IMG/VR virus record: IMGVR_UViG_3300048110_000435
Location: 1-34,681 of that record
Strand: one strand, 5' to 3'
DNA from: a virus
Length of the DNA: 34,681 bases
This document shows, piece after piece, positions 27,928 through 34,681 of this stretch. The notes beneath the pieces are model-generated. The model saw nothing but the letters and a program-made list of their open reading frames with translations. It ran no database searches and had not been told where the DNA came from. A program made the position numbers and the translations under genes. Position 1 is the stretch's first letter. The number at the start of each line of letters is the position of its first letter.

Positions 27928-30149
27928 ACTATGTCTGCTTCAAATATGTTATATAATTCAAATTGTGATTTACCTGTGGTAAGGTCAATACTAACATTAT
28001 TAATACGGAACATTTTATCGCCTATTCTTATTTGGTGGTTTAGTTTATAATTAACCAATATACTTGCAGGTAGATATGCTGTAACTTTAAATACCCTTCT
28101 TAAAGGATTAAATATTCCTTCAACATAGCTTTTATAGAATTTCTCATATAAAGAGTTTGGAGAAAGCTGCCTACTCCATTCATCAAATTCCTCTTCAAAG
28201 TTTAGTGTAAAAGCAGCCGGAGTTGTTGAATTCCCAGATTGGTTAGTATTTGATGGTCTGTAATAATTAGTTAAAGATTCCACACCACTTCCATTATACC
28301 AAGCTATAGGTGTTGATATAGAGGTTTCTCTAACAGCATAAAATAAAAGAGGTTTAATAAGTATACTTTCGTAATCCCCTTGTTTTGGACTTGCACTTGT
28401 ATCTTTCACATTAAATTCACCTCCTGCTGAATAACCCCATTGTATCTCTGTTATTCCACCACCTATTTTAGTATCTAAGATTCGTTCATACTTAAGATGA
28501 GAAAATGGAACATCAATATTATATTTAGGTCCTCTATCTATATTATATTCTCCTGTAGAAACATTCTTAAGGTTCTCCCTAATATTGTATTCTGCATTAC
28601 CATAAACCTCTTTAAACGTCTCCTGGTGATGCTCCATAAAGACAGTGTTAGTTTCTGCGTATTTAAATTCTATGTCAGTGAATGGAAGTATCGAGTCAAC
28701 TTGATGTTCGTTGATATCTACATACTTATCTAAAGTTATTGTTTGTGTGAGTCTGTTGTTTACAGCATCCGCATAATAGTTATCTAAAGTATCTACATAT
28801 ATTTTTTTATAATCACTATCTGATGGGTCTTCTATATAGTATGCAGTAAGATTAAATGCCTTAAATATTCCTGTGAGAAAATCCACAACTTTCATTTCAG
28901 GTGCTTTCTGTTCAACATCTATATTGAACGTAGCTTGTTGTGAGGCATTGCCAGATATTGTATATGTCTTGTCTCTTATTGTACCGTCAAATGTTGTTAA
29001 TTTTGCATCTAATGATAAATTAGAAAAAGTTATACTAGTTTCTGAGGTTAATTCTATTTCTAGATTTATATCCTTAACGCCATTAACAATATCATATATA
29101 TTCAATTCTGTTGCATTACCAAATCCTTCAGTTATAGTTTGGTTTCCTGTATCTATATCCCTTACAATAACTTTATAAGCAGCAGTTGCATTATCAACAT
29201 TAAAACTTAAATCTAAATCCCAAGAACTAAGTAGTGTATTTATTGTTATTTTTGTTCCAGATGTTGACATTGATATACTTGAGTGTGGGTCAGTAGAAGT
29301 ATAATCACTTACTTTTTTAGTAAATAAATAAGGTTGATCAGAACTGTTATCATCTATATGATTAAATTCTTCTTTCTTAGGATTTAACCACATATATAAA
29401 TTACTGAAAGCAGTGTTAGACCCAAAGAAGTCCCTGGTAAATTCTATTCCCTCATATTTAGCTTCTATAGCCTCTATAATATGTATTGCTTTTATTGCAG
29501 GTTTTAAATCAGTAAACTCTAAGCCTCTACCATTATTTGTAGAAGTACCATCATTAAAAAGATTACCGTCAAAATCTATATTTGTAGGGACAGATCCTGT
29601 AAAAGAATTATAAAACAACCTCTTCTTTGAAGTTATTAATGGATATATAATAGCATCTGTTTGTGAAACTCCACCTACAGTAAAATCTAAACCATTTTGA
29701 AAACCATTCTTTACGTTTGCATCTGTGTACTCGTGGTCATAATTATTTAGATATGGAAGCTGACTAATTAAGTCATCACCTATAGTATCTTTTATAGATA
29801 CAACAGTCTTACCGTAAAATGTAATATTGTAAGTATGAGGTTTATTGTTCCTCATCTTTACATTATTAAGGTAAACTTTACCATCTCTAAAAGGGAGATA
29901 GTTAATTTCTATTATAGCATCTTTCTTTGTTCTGTTATCATATGCACCTCCTGTTATGTTGAAATTGTAGAAATGCTTAAATATTTTATTATTTGTATCT
30001 GATGCCGGAACATTAAAAGATTGTGTGTAGTCACTAAATATTTTACCAATATCCCTAAAGTCCTGTATAGATGAATTTACTTCTATTGTCTCATCAGAAA
30101 ATAAGTCTACTCTCTGTTCCTCTATATATAGCTGTACTTTGTTTTGCAT
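27924..30149 (-). CDS. Large tail/baseplate-type protein, 741 aa
   Basis: The N-terminal domain (1-150) reads VQLYIEEQRVDLFSDETIEV and SDYTQSFNVPASDTNNKIFK, a pattern seen in distal-tail or baseplate proteins of Bacteroidota phages. A beta-rich central part follows, and a C-terminal hub-like part ends GDKMFRINNVSIDLTTGKSQ. Probably part of the tail tip. Coupled to the upstream gene by TAATG. Confidence 0.7.
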   Translation of the reverse strand: MQNKVQLYIEEQRVDLFSDETIEVNSSIQDFRDIGKIFSDYTQSFNVPASDTNNKIFKHFYNFNITGGAYDNRTKKDAIIEINYLPFRDGKVYLNNVKMRNNKPHTYNITFYGKTVVSIKDTIGDDLISQLPYLNNYDHEYTDANVKNGFQNGLDFTVGGVSQTDAIIYPLITSKKRLFYNSFTGSVPTNIDFDGNLFNDGTSTNNGRGLEFTDLKPAIKAIHIIEAIEAKYEGIEFTRDFFGSNTAFSNLYMWLNPKKEEFNHIDDNSSDQPYLFTKKVSDYTSTDPHSSISMSTSGTKITINTLLSSWDLDLSFNVDNATAAYKVIVRDIDTGNQTITEGFGNATELNIYDIVNGVKDINLEIELTSETSITFSNLSLDAKLTTFDGTIRDKTYTISGNASQQATFNIDVEQKAPEMKVVDFLTGIFKAFNLTAYYIEDPSDSDYKKIYVDTLDNYYADAVNNRLTQTITLDKYVDINEHQVDSILPFTDIEFKYAETNTVFMEHHQETFKEVYGNAEYNIRENLKNVSTGEYNIDRGPKYNIDVPFSHLKYERILDTKIGGGITEIQWGYSAGGEFNVKDTSASPKQGDYESILIKPLLFYAVRETSISTPIAWYNGSGVESLTNYYRPSNTNQSGNSTTPAAFTLNFEEEFDEWSRQLSPNSLYEKFYKSYVEGIFNPLRRVFKVTAYLPASILVNYKLNHQIRIGDKMFRINNVSIDLTTGKSQFELYNIFEADIV

Positions 30150-31312
30150 TACCTAACATTTTGTATGTAACTGTTAGCATATTCAAACTCTATTTCAAAG
30201 TTTATTAATTTATCATTTAATACTGTTTTGCTAGTAAAAGATGAGGTTTTTGGCATAATAGGTACAGGCTCAAAGCTGAAGTTTGTTTGCTCGTGAATCC
30301 AGGCAAATTCAGTTACCATAAACTGTTTGATTACTTCATTATGGTCTTCACTAATAAATCCTGTATTCATTATAAAAGTTTCTTCACTAGAAACATCTAG
30401 CAATGAATTGCTATGAGAAAATCTATTAAAATCAACCCCTGTTGTGGTAGTGGTTAATATGTTTTTATTATAACTTTCTCTATTAGTGGAGAATGAATCA
30501 ACTCTCTTTTTAAAGAACCAAAGGTCTTGTAATGCTCCAAATTTATTTAAAAATGTTACTTTATAGGGAGTGTATTTGCACTCTTCTATCTCTTCTACAG
30601 GTATGCTAATATCTACTCCTGTAGGAGTTGTATAAACCACTTTTGTTGTAGTCCCACCTCCTGCTGCTATTTTAATTGTATCGTCAGCATTATCATTTCT
30701 CCTAAAAGTCATATCAGCAGTATATAAATCTAATGCACCTGTAAAATTATCAGCAGTCACATCTCCTTTGTCTGCTGTTATGTTAGATACGGAACCGCCA
30801 TATATTTTACTAGTTAATTCTGTTGATCCATCGAAAAATTTAACTTGATTTACACCGTCTGTCGTAGTGTAAAAGGGAACATATAATGGCTCTCCTTTTT
30901 TGTGATATATCTTTCTATTACTAATCAATATATCTTTTGATAGAGTAGGGTTTATATTTTTACCATAGTAAGGAGCTGTTAAATATAAATTCTCATCCTC
31001 TAATTCTCCATAGCCTCTAAATGCTAAGAATTTTCTAGCTAATGGAGATGGGTCCGACTCTGTCACTTCTGTTCCACTTACTGTATCTTTAAATGTTCTA
31101 GTAAGTTCTGTATCAACAAAAGCCGTAAAAGAAGCAAGACTATAACTACCATCAAAAGTAACATTAATATAGTCCTTTATTAATTCTGATATTTCAAAGT
31201 TTATAGTATCCTCTCCAGATAGTTTTGTTTTGGATAATGTATATTGAGGAGAAGAAGGCTTTCCCCCACTTGTATATATATATATTTTTAATTCTGCACT
31301 ATCTAAATTCAT
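30149..31312 (-). CDS. Tail protein, 387 aa
   Basis: Starts MNLDSAELKIYIYTSGGKPS. Predicted beta-sandwich domains. The sequence includes FEISELIKDYINVTFDGSYS and LARKFLAFRGYGELEDENLY, with a Gly/Thr-rich middle. Lies between two other large tail proteins. Role inferred from position only: tail tip or minor tail protein. Confidence 0.7.
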   Translation of the reverse strand: MNLDSAELKIYIYTSGGKPSSPQYTLSKTKLSGEDTINFEISELIKDYINVTFDGSYSLASFTAFVDTELTRTFKDTVSGTEVTESDPSPLARKFLAFRGYGELEDENLYLTAPYYGKNINPTLSKDILISNRKIYHKKGEPLYVPFYTTTDGVNQVKFFDGSTELTSKIYGGSVSNITADKGDVTADNFTGALDLYTADMTFRRNDNADDTIKIAAGGGTTTKVVYTTPTGVDISIPVEEIEECKYTPYKVTFLNKFGALQDLWFFKKRVDSFSTNRESYNKNILTTTTTGVDFNRFSHSNSLLDVSSEETFIMNTGFISEDHNEVIKQFMVTEFAWIHEQTNFSFEPVPIMPKTSSFTSKTVLNDKLINFEIEFEYANSYIQNVR

Positions 31313-31323
31313 TACTATTGTTT

Positions 31324-32562
31324 TTAATTATGAAGCCTTAATCCAAACAAACTACCAACACCTTCAACACCTGAGTTAATCTCGCTAATATAAGTTCCTT
31401 TAGTGTAGTCATCTGCGTAGGTTGGCTTTCTAGGGTGGTCTAAACCTGCTGAAGAAGAAGGGTCATTTCTATAGTAAAATATTATCTTTCTTGAACCACT
31501 CTGGTTAGGTGAACCATAAATCTGACGAGTTGATATTATTGAGTCATCCCCTATAAAACCACCTTTTGAACCACCTCCATACTTTATATTAAACTTAGAT
31601 AAATCTGTAGACTTGTCAATTATGTACCGATAAATACTTCCAGAATTGTCAAAAACAATACCTCCTTTTTGATAATGTATTGTAGCAGTCACTCCTTGTC
31701 CTGAAGATATTCTTTCAAAAGTAAATTCTATTTTGTTTATATTTTGATTAAAATATGTTGATTTAGCTAAATGTGTTGTAGGTGTGGTTTCAGTTCTAAC
31801 ACCATTATTTTCTGTAAATGTCTCGTAACCTAATCCTATTCCAAAAGACCCAACACTAGAATGATTAGTGAAAGCATAGTATCTGTTTGCGTCTAAGTTT
31901 GAATTAACTAATACATCATTAACTCTTAGACTAGCTTTTACATTATCTAATACGTTTATGTAAAATGCAGGTACTACATCAAATAAAATACCGTTTGATT
32001 GAGACCCAGGAGAAGGTAATGTGGATACAGGAACAGCAGGTGCTGCTGGGCATCCAAAAGTTAATTGGTAATTATCTGTTTTTAATGGGGCGGAAACTAA
32101 AATAGCAACAGTCTCTGGCGTAGCAGCAGTTTTGTTTATAGTTACAGTACCTGTTTGTGTTCCACTCCCTAAACTCATATTTCCTGATGATATACCTGCA
32201 TCCAATAAATCTTGTTGATATATGTTATTACCAACATAGCCTGTGTTTTGAAAGTCCGGTACTGTTTGGTTCCAAAATGCAGTTATACTTATAGGTATAT
32301 CTACACTGTAGTTTATACTGATGTTCCCTGTAGCAGTACCTACATTTAAAACATATTGTCTACCTCCAACATCTTCACCTACTTTTATAGTTTCTCCACA
32401 AATTACTTCTTGTGTTAACGTAGCAGGCTGCACATATTCTGCAGGTACTACAGGGTCAGCTATAGGATCAGAGGGTGCTGAAGGTGTTGTAGGAGCTCCC
32501 TCACCTGTAGCAGTTATAAAGAATGGACTTCTTACGTTTATTTTGTGGATATCTTCCGCCAT
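31324..32562 (-). CDS. Virion protein, 412 aa, Pro/Ala linker near N-terminus
   Basis: Starts MAEDIHKINVRSPFFITATG. A Pro/Ala-rich linker (residues about 23-47) is followed by beta-rich domains with Gly/Thr/Asn repeats and three cysteines. Probably a minor tail or receptor-proximal protein. No family named. Confidence 0.65.
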   Translation of the reverse strand: MAEDIHKINVRSPFFITATGEGAPTTPSAPSDPIADPVVPAEYVQPATLTQEVICGETIKVGEDVGGRQYVLNVGTATGNISINYSVDIPISITAFWNQTVPDFQNTGYVGNNIYQQDLLDAGISSGNMSLGSGTQTGTVTINKTAATPETVAILVSAPLKTDNYQLTFGCPAAPAVPVSTLPSPGSQSNGILFDVVPAFYINVLDNVKASLRVNDVLVNSNLDANRYYAFTNHSSVGSFGIGLGYETFTENNGVRTETTPTTHLAKSTYFNQNINKIEFTFERISSGQGVTATIHYQKGGIVFDNSGSIYRYIIDKSTDLSKFNIKYGGGSKGGFIGDDSIISTRQIYGSPNQSGSRKIIFYYRNDPSSSAGLDHPRKPTYADDYTKGTYISEINSGVEGVGSLFGLRLHN

Positions 32563-32609
32563 TATTCAGCTTTTATTATATAACCTTGTTTTAACAAAGT
32601 GTACTCTAG

Positions 32610-33068
32610 TTATTTCTTTTGTTTTGGTATCTTTTTATCTAATTCTAATTCTAAATCTTTCAAGTAAGCAGCCTCTATTTCTTTAGTCATCTTAGGTTCT
32701 ATCTTATCTATAACGTCAAAGAATCTAACAGGTTGTATTCCACTCCTAGCTATGGACCTACCAATCAAAAAACCGAGCTGCCTAAGTGTTGGTGTTTTAC
32801 CACTCTTTAATGTTTTAGGCTTTATACCTTTTTTATTAATCCAATCTTCTATCTTTTGTCTTGGAGGAAACTTACCTGGCCTTCTTCCATCATTTACAAA
32901 AGCCCCATACTCATTCATTGAGATAGCGAACCCATCCTTGTTTGTTATTTTCCTAGCTGAAATACTCTTCTCTAAATCACTACCTGGTTTATTAAGTTGT
33001 CGCTTAAGTTCAGATACTACTATCTTCTTATAATTATCTAGGGCTTTCTTTGTAAACTTCTTTACCAT
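32610..33068 (-). CDS. HK97 gp10-like tail completion protein, 152 aa
   Basis: Start at 33068 (MVKKFTKKALDNYKKIVVSE) is preferred: the ATG overlaps the upstream stop as TAATG. An ATG six bases earlier is the alternative. The layout, with a helical basic N-terminus, a beta core around GAFVNDGRRPGKFPPRQKIE, then ARSGIQPVRFFDVIDKIEPK, fits the gp10 family that closes the head-tail interface. Confidence 0.8.
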   Translation of the reverse strand: MVKKFTKKALDNYKKIVVSELKRQLNKPGSDLEKSISARKITNKDGFAISMNEYGAFVNDGRRPGKFPPRQKIEDWINKKGIKPKTLKSGKTPTLRQLGFLIGRSIARSGIQPVRFFDVIDKIEPKMTKEIEAAYLKDLELELDKKIPKQKK

Positions 33069-33529
33069 TAGCAAATAGTGTGTTCTGTATTAGGCATTTC
33101 TATACTTATAGTTACAGCCCAACCTGCTAATTCATTTTCAAAGCTGTCTAATAATGGTGATGCTGTTATATCTGTGGTTAACTGAAGCTCATCTGTAAAT
33201 AAGGCACCCCTCCTTAATTCTTGTTGGATGTCATTAACAACCTGAAGTTGAGTGTTTAATGCATCTTGTAGATTATCATTACCGAATATTGAGTCTTCGT
33301 CTGATAGTTCGTTTGGTTTATCAACTATATCTAAACAAAACAATTGAATTGTAACTGTTACTATGTGACTAGAGAACACCACATCCCCCATTGATATATG
33401 AGATAGTGGATAAATAGTTGTCTTGTCAAGGTCCACTTCTAGAATATCCCCAAAAGTAACCTTATTGGTTATTCCGTTAGCTTTTAACTTCTCTTGTATT
33501 TTATCTATTATAGTATATACTTGTCTCAT
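33068..33529 (-). CDS. Tail terminator/completion-like protein, 153 aa
   Basis: Starts MRQVYTIIDKIQEKLKANGI. A ferredoxin-like alternation of helix and strand (SSHIVTVTIQLFCLDIVDKP and ELAGWAVTISIEMPNTEHTI) is the pattern of tail-terminator and Neck-type proteins. Its ATG overlaps the stop of the frameshifted chaperone product as ATGA (33526-33529). It lies between the chaperone and gp10-like genes. Confidence 0.7.
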   Translation of the reverse strand: MRQVYTIIDKIQEKLKANGITNKVTFGDILEVDLDKTTIYPLSHISMGDVVFSSHIVTVTIQLFCLDIVDKPNELSDEDSIFGNDNLQDALNTQLQVVNDIQQELRRGALFTDELQLTTDITASPLLDSFENELAGWAVTISIEMPNTEHTIC

Positions 33530-34298
33530 TTACTTTTTTGTTTTAACATCTTTGCTTCTAAATCATTTTTCTCCTTCTCAAACTCTAACCAGGTTAGACA
33601 TTCGGAAGCTGTGAGTTTCGTAACTTCTTTAAATTTTGTGATATCTCCTTTAGCGATTGCATATATTGATTGATACCATCCCCATTTTGCTCCAAATCCT
33701 TGATTGTTTCCTTGTCCTCCATCATCTTTTGGGTCAAAGAGTCCGCTAAATAACTCGACAAAACGTTCCCTAAACGATAAAAAAAAACAACTGAACCTAA
33801 AGCTACATTTACCGGTGCATCTTTCATTATTTCAGAGTACTTATCTGCACCTTCATAATCTTCTATAAGGTACAGCTCTCCTTTTCTAAACGTAACAGGT
33901 CTATACAGGACAGACATAGCTTTATGTATCTGTTGCCAATCACCAATATAATTATCTAAATCAACAAACTCCCCTAATGTTATATCATCTAACTTTGGTA
34001 TAAATCCAAATGTTATAGTATCACCATTTGGGTCTGTTAATGTGAAATCTCTTTGAAGAGGTGTCTCCTCCTTAAATAAAGTTACAATGTGGTTTATGAT
34101 AAAAGAAAATTCTGCCAGAGGTAAATTATATGCCTCCTTTAAATTGATCCCACAGAATATTTCTAGAACCTTTAGATTGATGAATTCAGTGTCCTCTGCA
34201 TCCTTATTATCATCCATAACCTTAAGGTATTTCTGATATTCTCTAAGTGGTATAGCGGACAGCTCCTTGGGTACTTCTATAGTGAATTTACTACTCAT
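33526..34298 (-). CDS. Tail assembly chaperone, -1 frameshift (GT-type) product, 257 aa
   Basis: Residues 1-173 are read in the zero frame (from 34298). Slippage at the nine-T run (33787-33779) moves to the -1 frame, giving 84 more residues: LSFRERFVELFSGLFDPKDD, a Gly/Gln linker, then AKWGWYQSIYAIAKGDITKF and ECLTWLEFEKEKN. That C-terminal block is typical of the T part of phage tail chaperones. The -1 frame has no start codon of its own, so the fusion is the likely route. It stops exactly at the next gene's ATG (ATGA) and fills the apparent 64-bp gap after the zero-frame stop. The chaperone binds the tape measure and recruits tail tube protein. Confidence 0.85.
33594..34298 (-). CDS. Tail assembly chaperone, zero-frame (G-type) product, 234 aa
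   Basis: Starts MSSKFTIEVPKELSAIPLRE and carries LKVLEIFCGINLKEAYNLPL and FGFIPKLDDITLGEFVDLDN, the usual helical chaperone domain. After the nine-T slippery run (residue 173) the unshifted ribosome makes 61 more residues ending NLKKLRNSQLPNV, which share DNA with the -1-frame product. First gene of the virion operon. Confidence 0.85.
   Translation of the reverse strand: MSSKFTIEVPKELSAIPLREYQKYLKVMDDNKDAEDTEFINLKVLEIFCGINLKEAYNLPLAEFSFIINHIVTLFKEETPLQRDFTLTDPNGDTITFGFIPKLDDITLGEFVDLDNYIGDWQQIHKAMSVLYRPVTFRKGELYLIEDYEGADKYSEIMKDAPVNVALGSVVFFYRLGNVLSSYLADSLTQKMMEDKETIKDLEQNGDGINQYMQSLKEISQNLKKLRNSQLPNV
33779..33787 (-). promoter_or_regulatory. Programmed -1 frameshift site (nine-T slippery run)
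   Basis: The minus strand reads GTT GTT TTT TTT TAT in the zero frame, a run of nine T that satisfies X-XXY-YYZ slippage. The -1 frame continues as TTA TCG TTT and stays open to the next gene. The shift raises length from 234 to 257 residues, and the new frame carries the conserved T domain. No stimulatory stem or upstream Shine-Dalgarno-like element was identified. Confidence 0.8.
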
Positions 34299-34554
34299 AC
34301 ATATATAACTACTAAACAGTTATTCTGTACCTTACACAAAAATAAAACAGTTTGATAATAATTAGTTACTTATATAGATAATCAATAGACCACCACAAGT
34401 GGTCTTATTACTTCAAACAAAACTTTAGATTATCATAACGTTTTTAGTTAGGTTTAGGATAACTATATCTTTTTTTCAAATAAGATTATTTATTTAATGT
34501 TTTTTACTATATTAGCATATCTAAGTTCATTGGTTAGATTATTTTAATTGTTAA
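34299..34554 (-). promoter_or_regulatory. Leader of the virion operon, with hairpin and possible -7 element
   Basis: 256-bp AT-rich non-coding region, continuous with 1-422 in the circle. A -7-like TATTTTTG (34344-34337, minus strand) lies about 40 bases ahead of the chaperone start, but I see no -33 partner. A perfect 7-bp hairpin, AGACCAC-CACAA-GTGGTCT, lies at 34387-34405 with no T-run on the minus strand, so it reads as a leader structure or operator. No gene is supported here. Confidence 0.4.
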
Positions 34555-34681
34555 TAAGTGTTGAAGCCTTTTGGGAGTAATCTTGAAAGGCTTTGATTTT
34601 ATTAAACCTGTTACCTCACACCTCCGTATCTTCATTTTACGTTGATTTTTTAAATCCTCATTCCTCACATCCTGCCATCTT
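34555..34681. repeat. Right copy of 127-bp terminal direct repeat
   Basis: Exact copy of bases 1-127, including the 8-bp inverted repeat AAGCCTTT/AAAGGCTT at 10-39 (34564-34593 here). Marks the circular junction of the contig. It should be counted once in genome-level analyses. Confidence 0.95.

Noticed and set aside
34555-34681. Biological direct terminal repeat
   Set aside because: Length equals a usual assembler k-mer. Kept as a possibility but not favoured without read-depth data.

Overview
The window is a complete or near-complete genome of a tailed phage, most likely a siphovirus of a marine flavobacterium (Bacteroidota). The genome is strongly AT-rich. Genes lack Shine-Dalgarno sites and sit behind A-rich leaders, and many start/stop pairs overlap as ATGA or TAATG. 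One candidate promoter has the Bacteroidota form TTTG-N20-TA(T)nG. Several proteins (degenerate P-loop RecA-like ATPase, ERF annealase, SSB-like protein ending DLPW, M15 lysins, tandem WG mini-proteins, LamG fibre with repeated DUF7483-like units) are of types I associate with flavobacterial and marine phages. Host and habitat are inferences. The first and last 127 bases are identical, so the contig closes into a circle of 34,554 bp. 127 is a common maximum assembler k-mer, so this is probably an assembly overlap and not a physical terminal repeat.

Every supported gene lies on the minus strand, so gene order runs from high to low coordinates. (1) 34298-19125, virion module: tail-assembly chaperone with a -1 frameshift extension, head/tail completion proteins, three large tail proteins, tape measure, XkdF-like protease, a fibre-like protein, acidic scaffold-like protein, major capsid protein, tail-tube-like protein, portal, head-tail adaptor and three small genes. 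(2) 19112-15159: fibre proteins. (3) 15159-12869, lysis region: four membrane proteins, a 25-residue CDGSH-type peptide, a basic peptide and two M15 peptidases, closed by a strong terminator. (4) 12709-3318, replication and recombination module from a promoter at about 12750: ERF annealase, SSB-like protein, RecA-like ATPase, PD-(D/E)XK nucleases, RecB-family exonuclease, sigma-like protein, MazG-like protein, DnaA-domain-IV protein, candidate small terminase, cytosine methyltransferase and large terminase. (5) 2806-423: small accessory genes, including a Gp88-type cysteine protein, closed by a terminator at 356-393.

Three non-coding regions stand out. The control region across the contig junction (34299-34554 plus 1-422) carries three sets of direct repeats and a locally GC-rich block. 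The region 2807-3317 carries an array of about 17-bp iteron-like repeats, an inverted repeat and a possible structured leader. The region 13235-13451 carries a perfect 23-nt homopyrimidine mirror repeat next to two more copies of the iteron motif. No integrase, excisionase, repressor, DNA polymerase, primase, tRNA or CRISPR array was recognised. The phage probably uses host polymerase, and nothing visible supports lysogeny.

Many genes are shorter than 60 codons. They are supported mainly by start/stop overlap with both neighbours. Best candidates for new biology: the CDGSH mini-protein in the lysis cassette, the mirror repeat, the iteron family, the dual-frame chaperone, and the second M15 protein whose zinc-ligand Asp is replaced by His.
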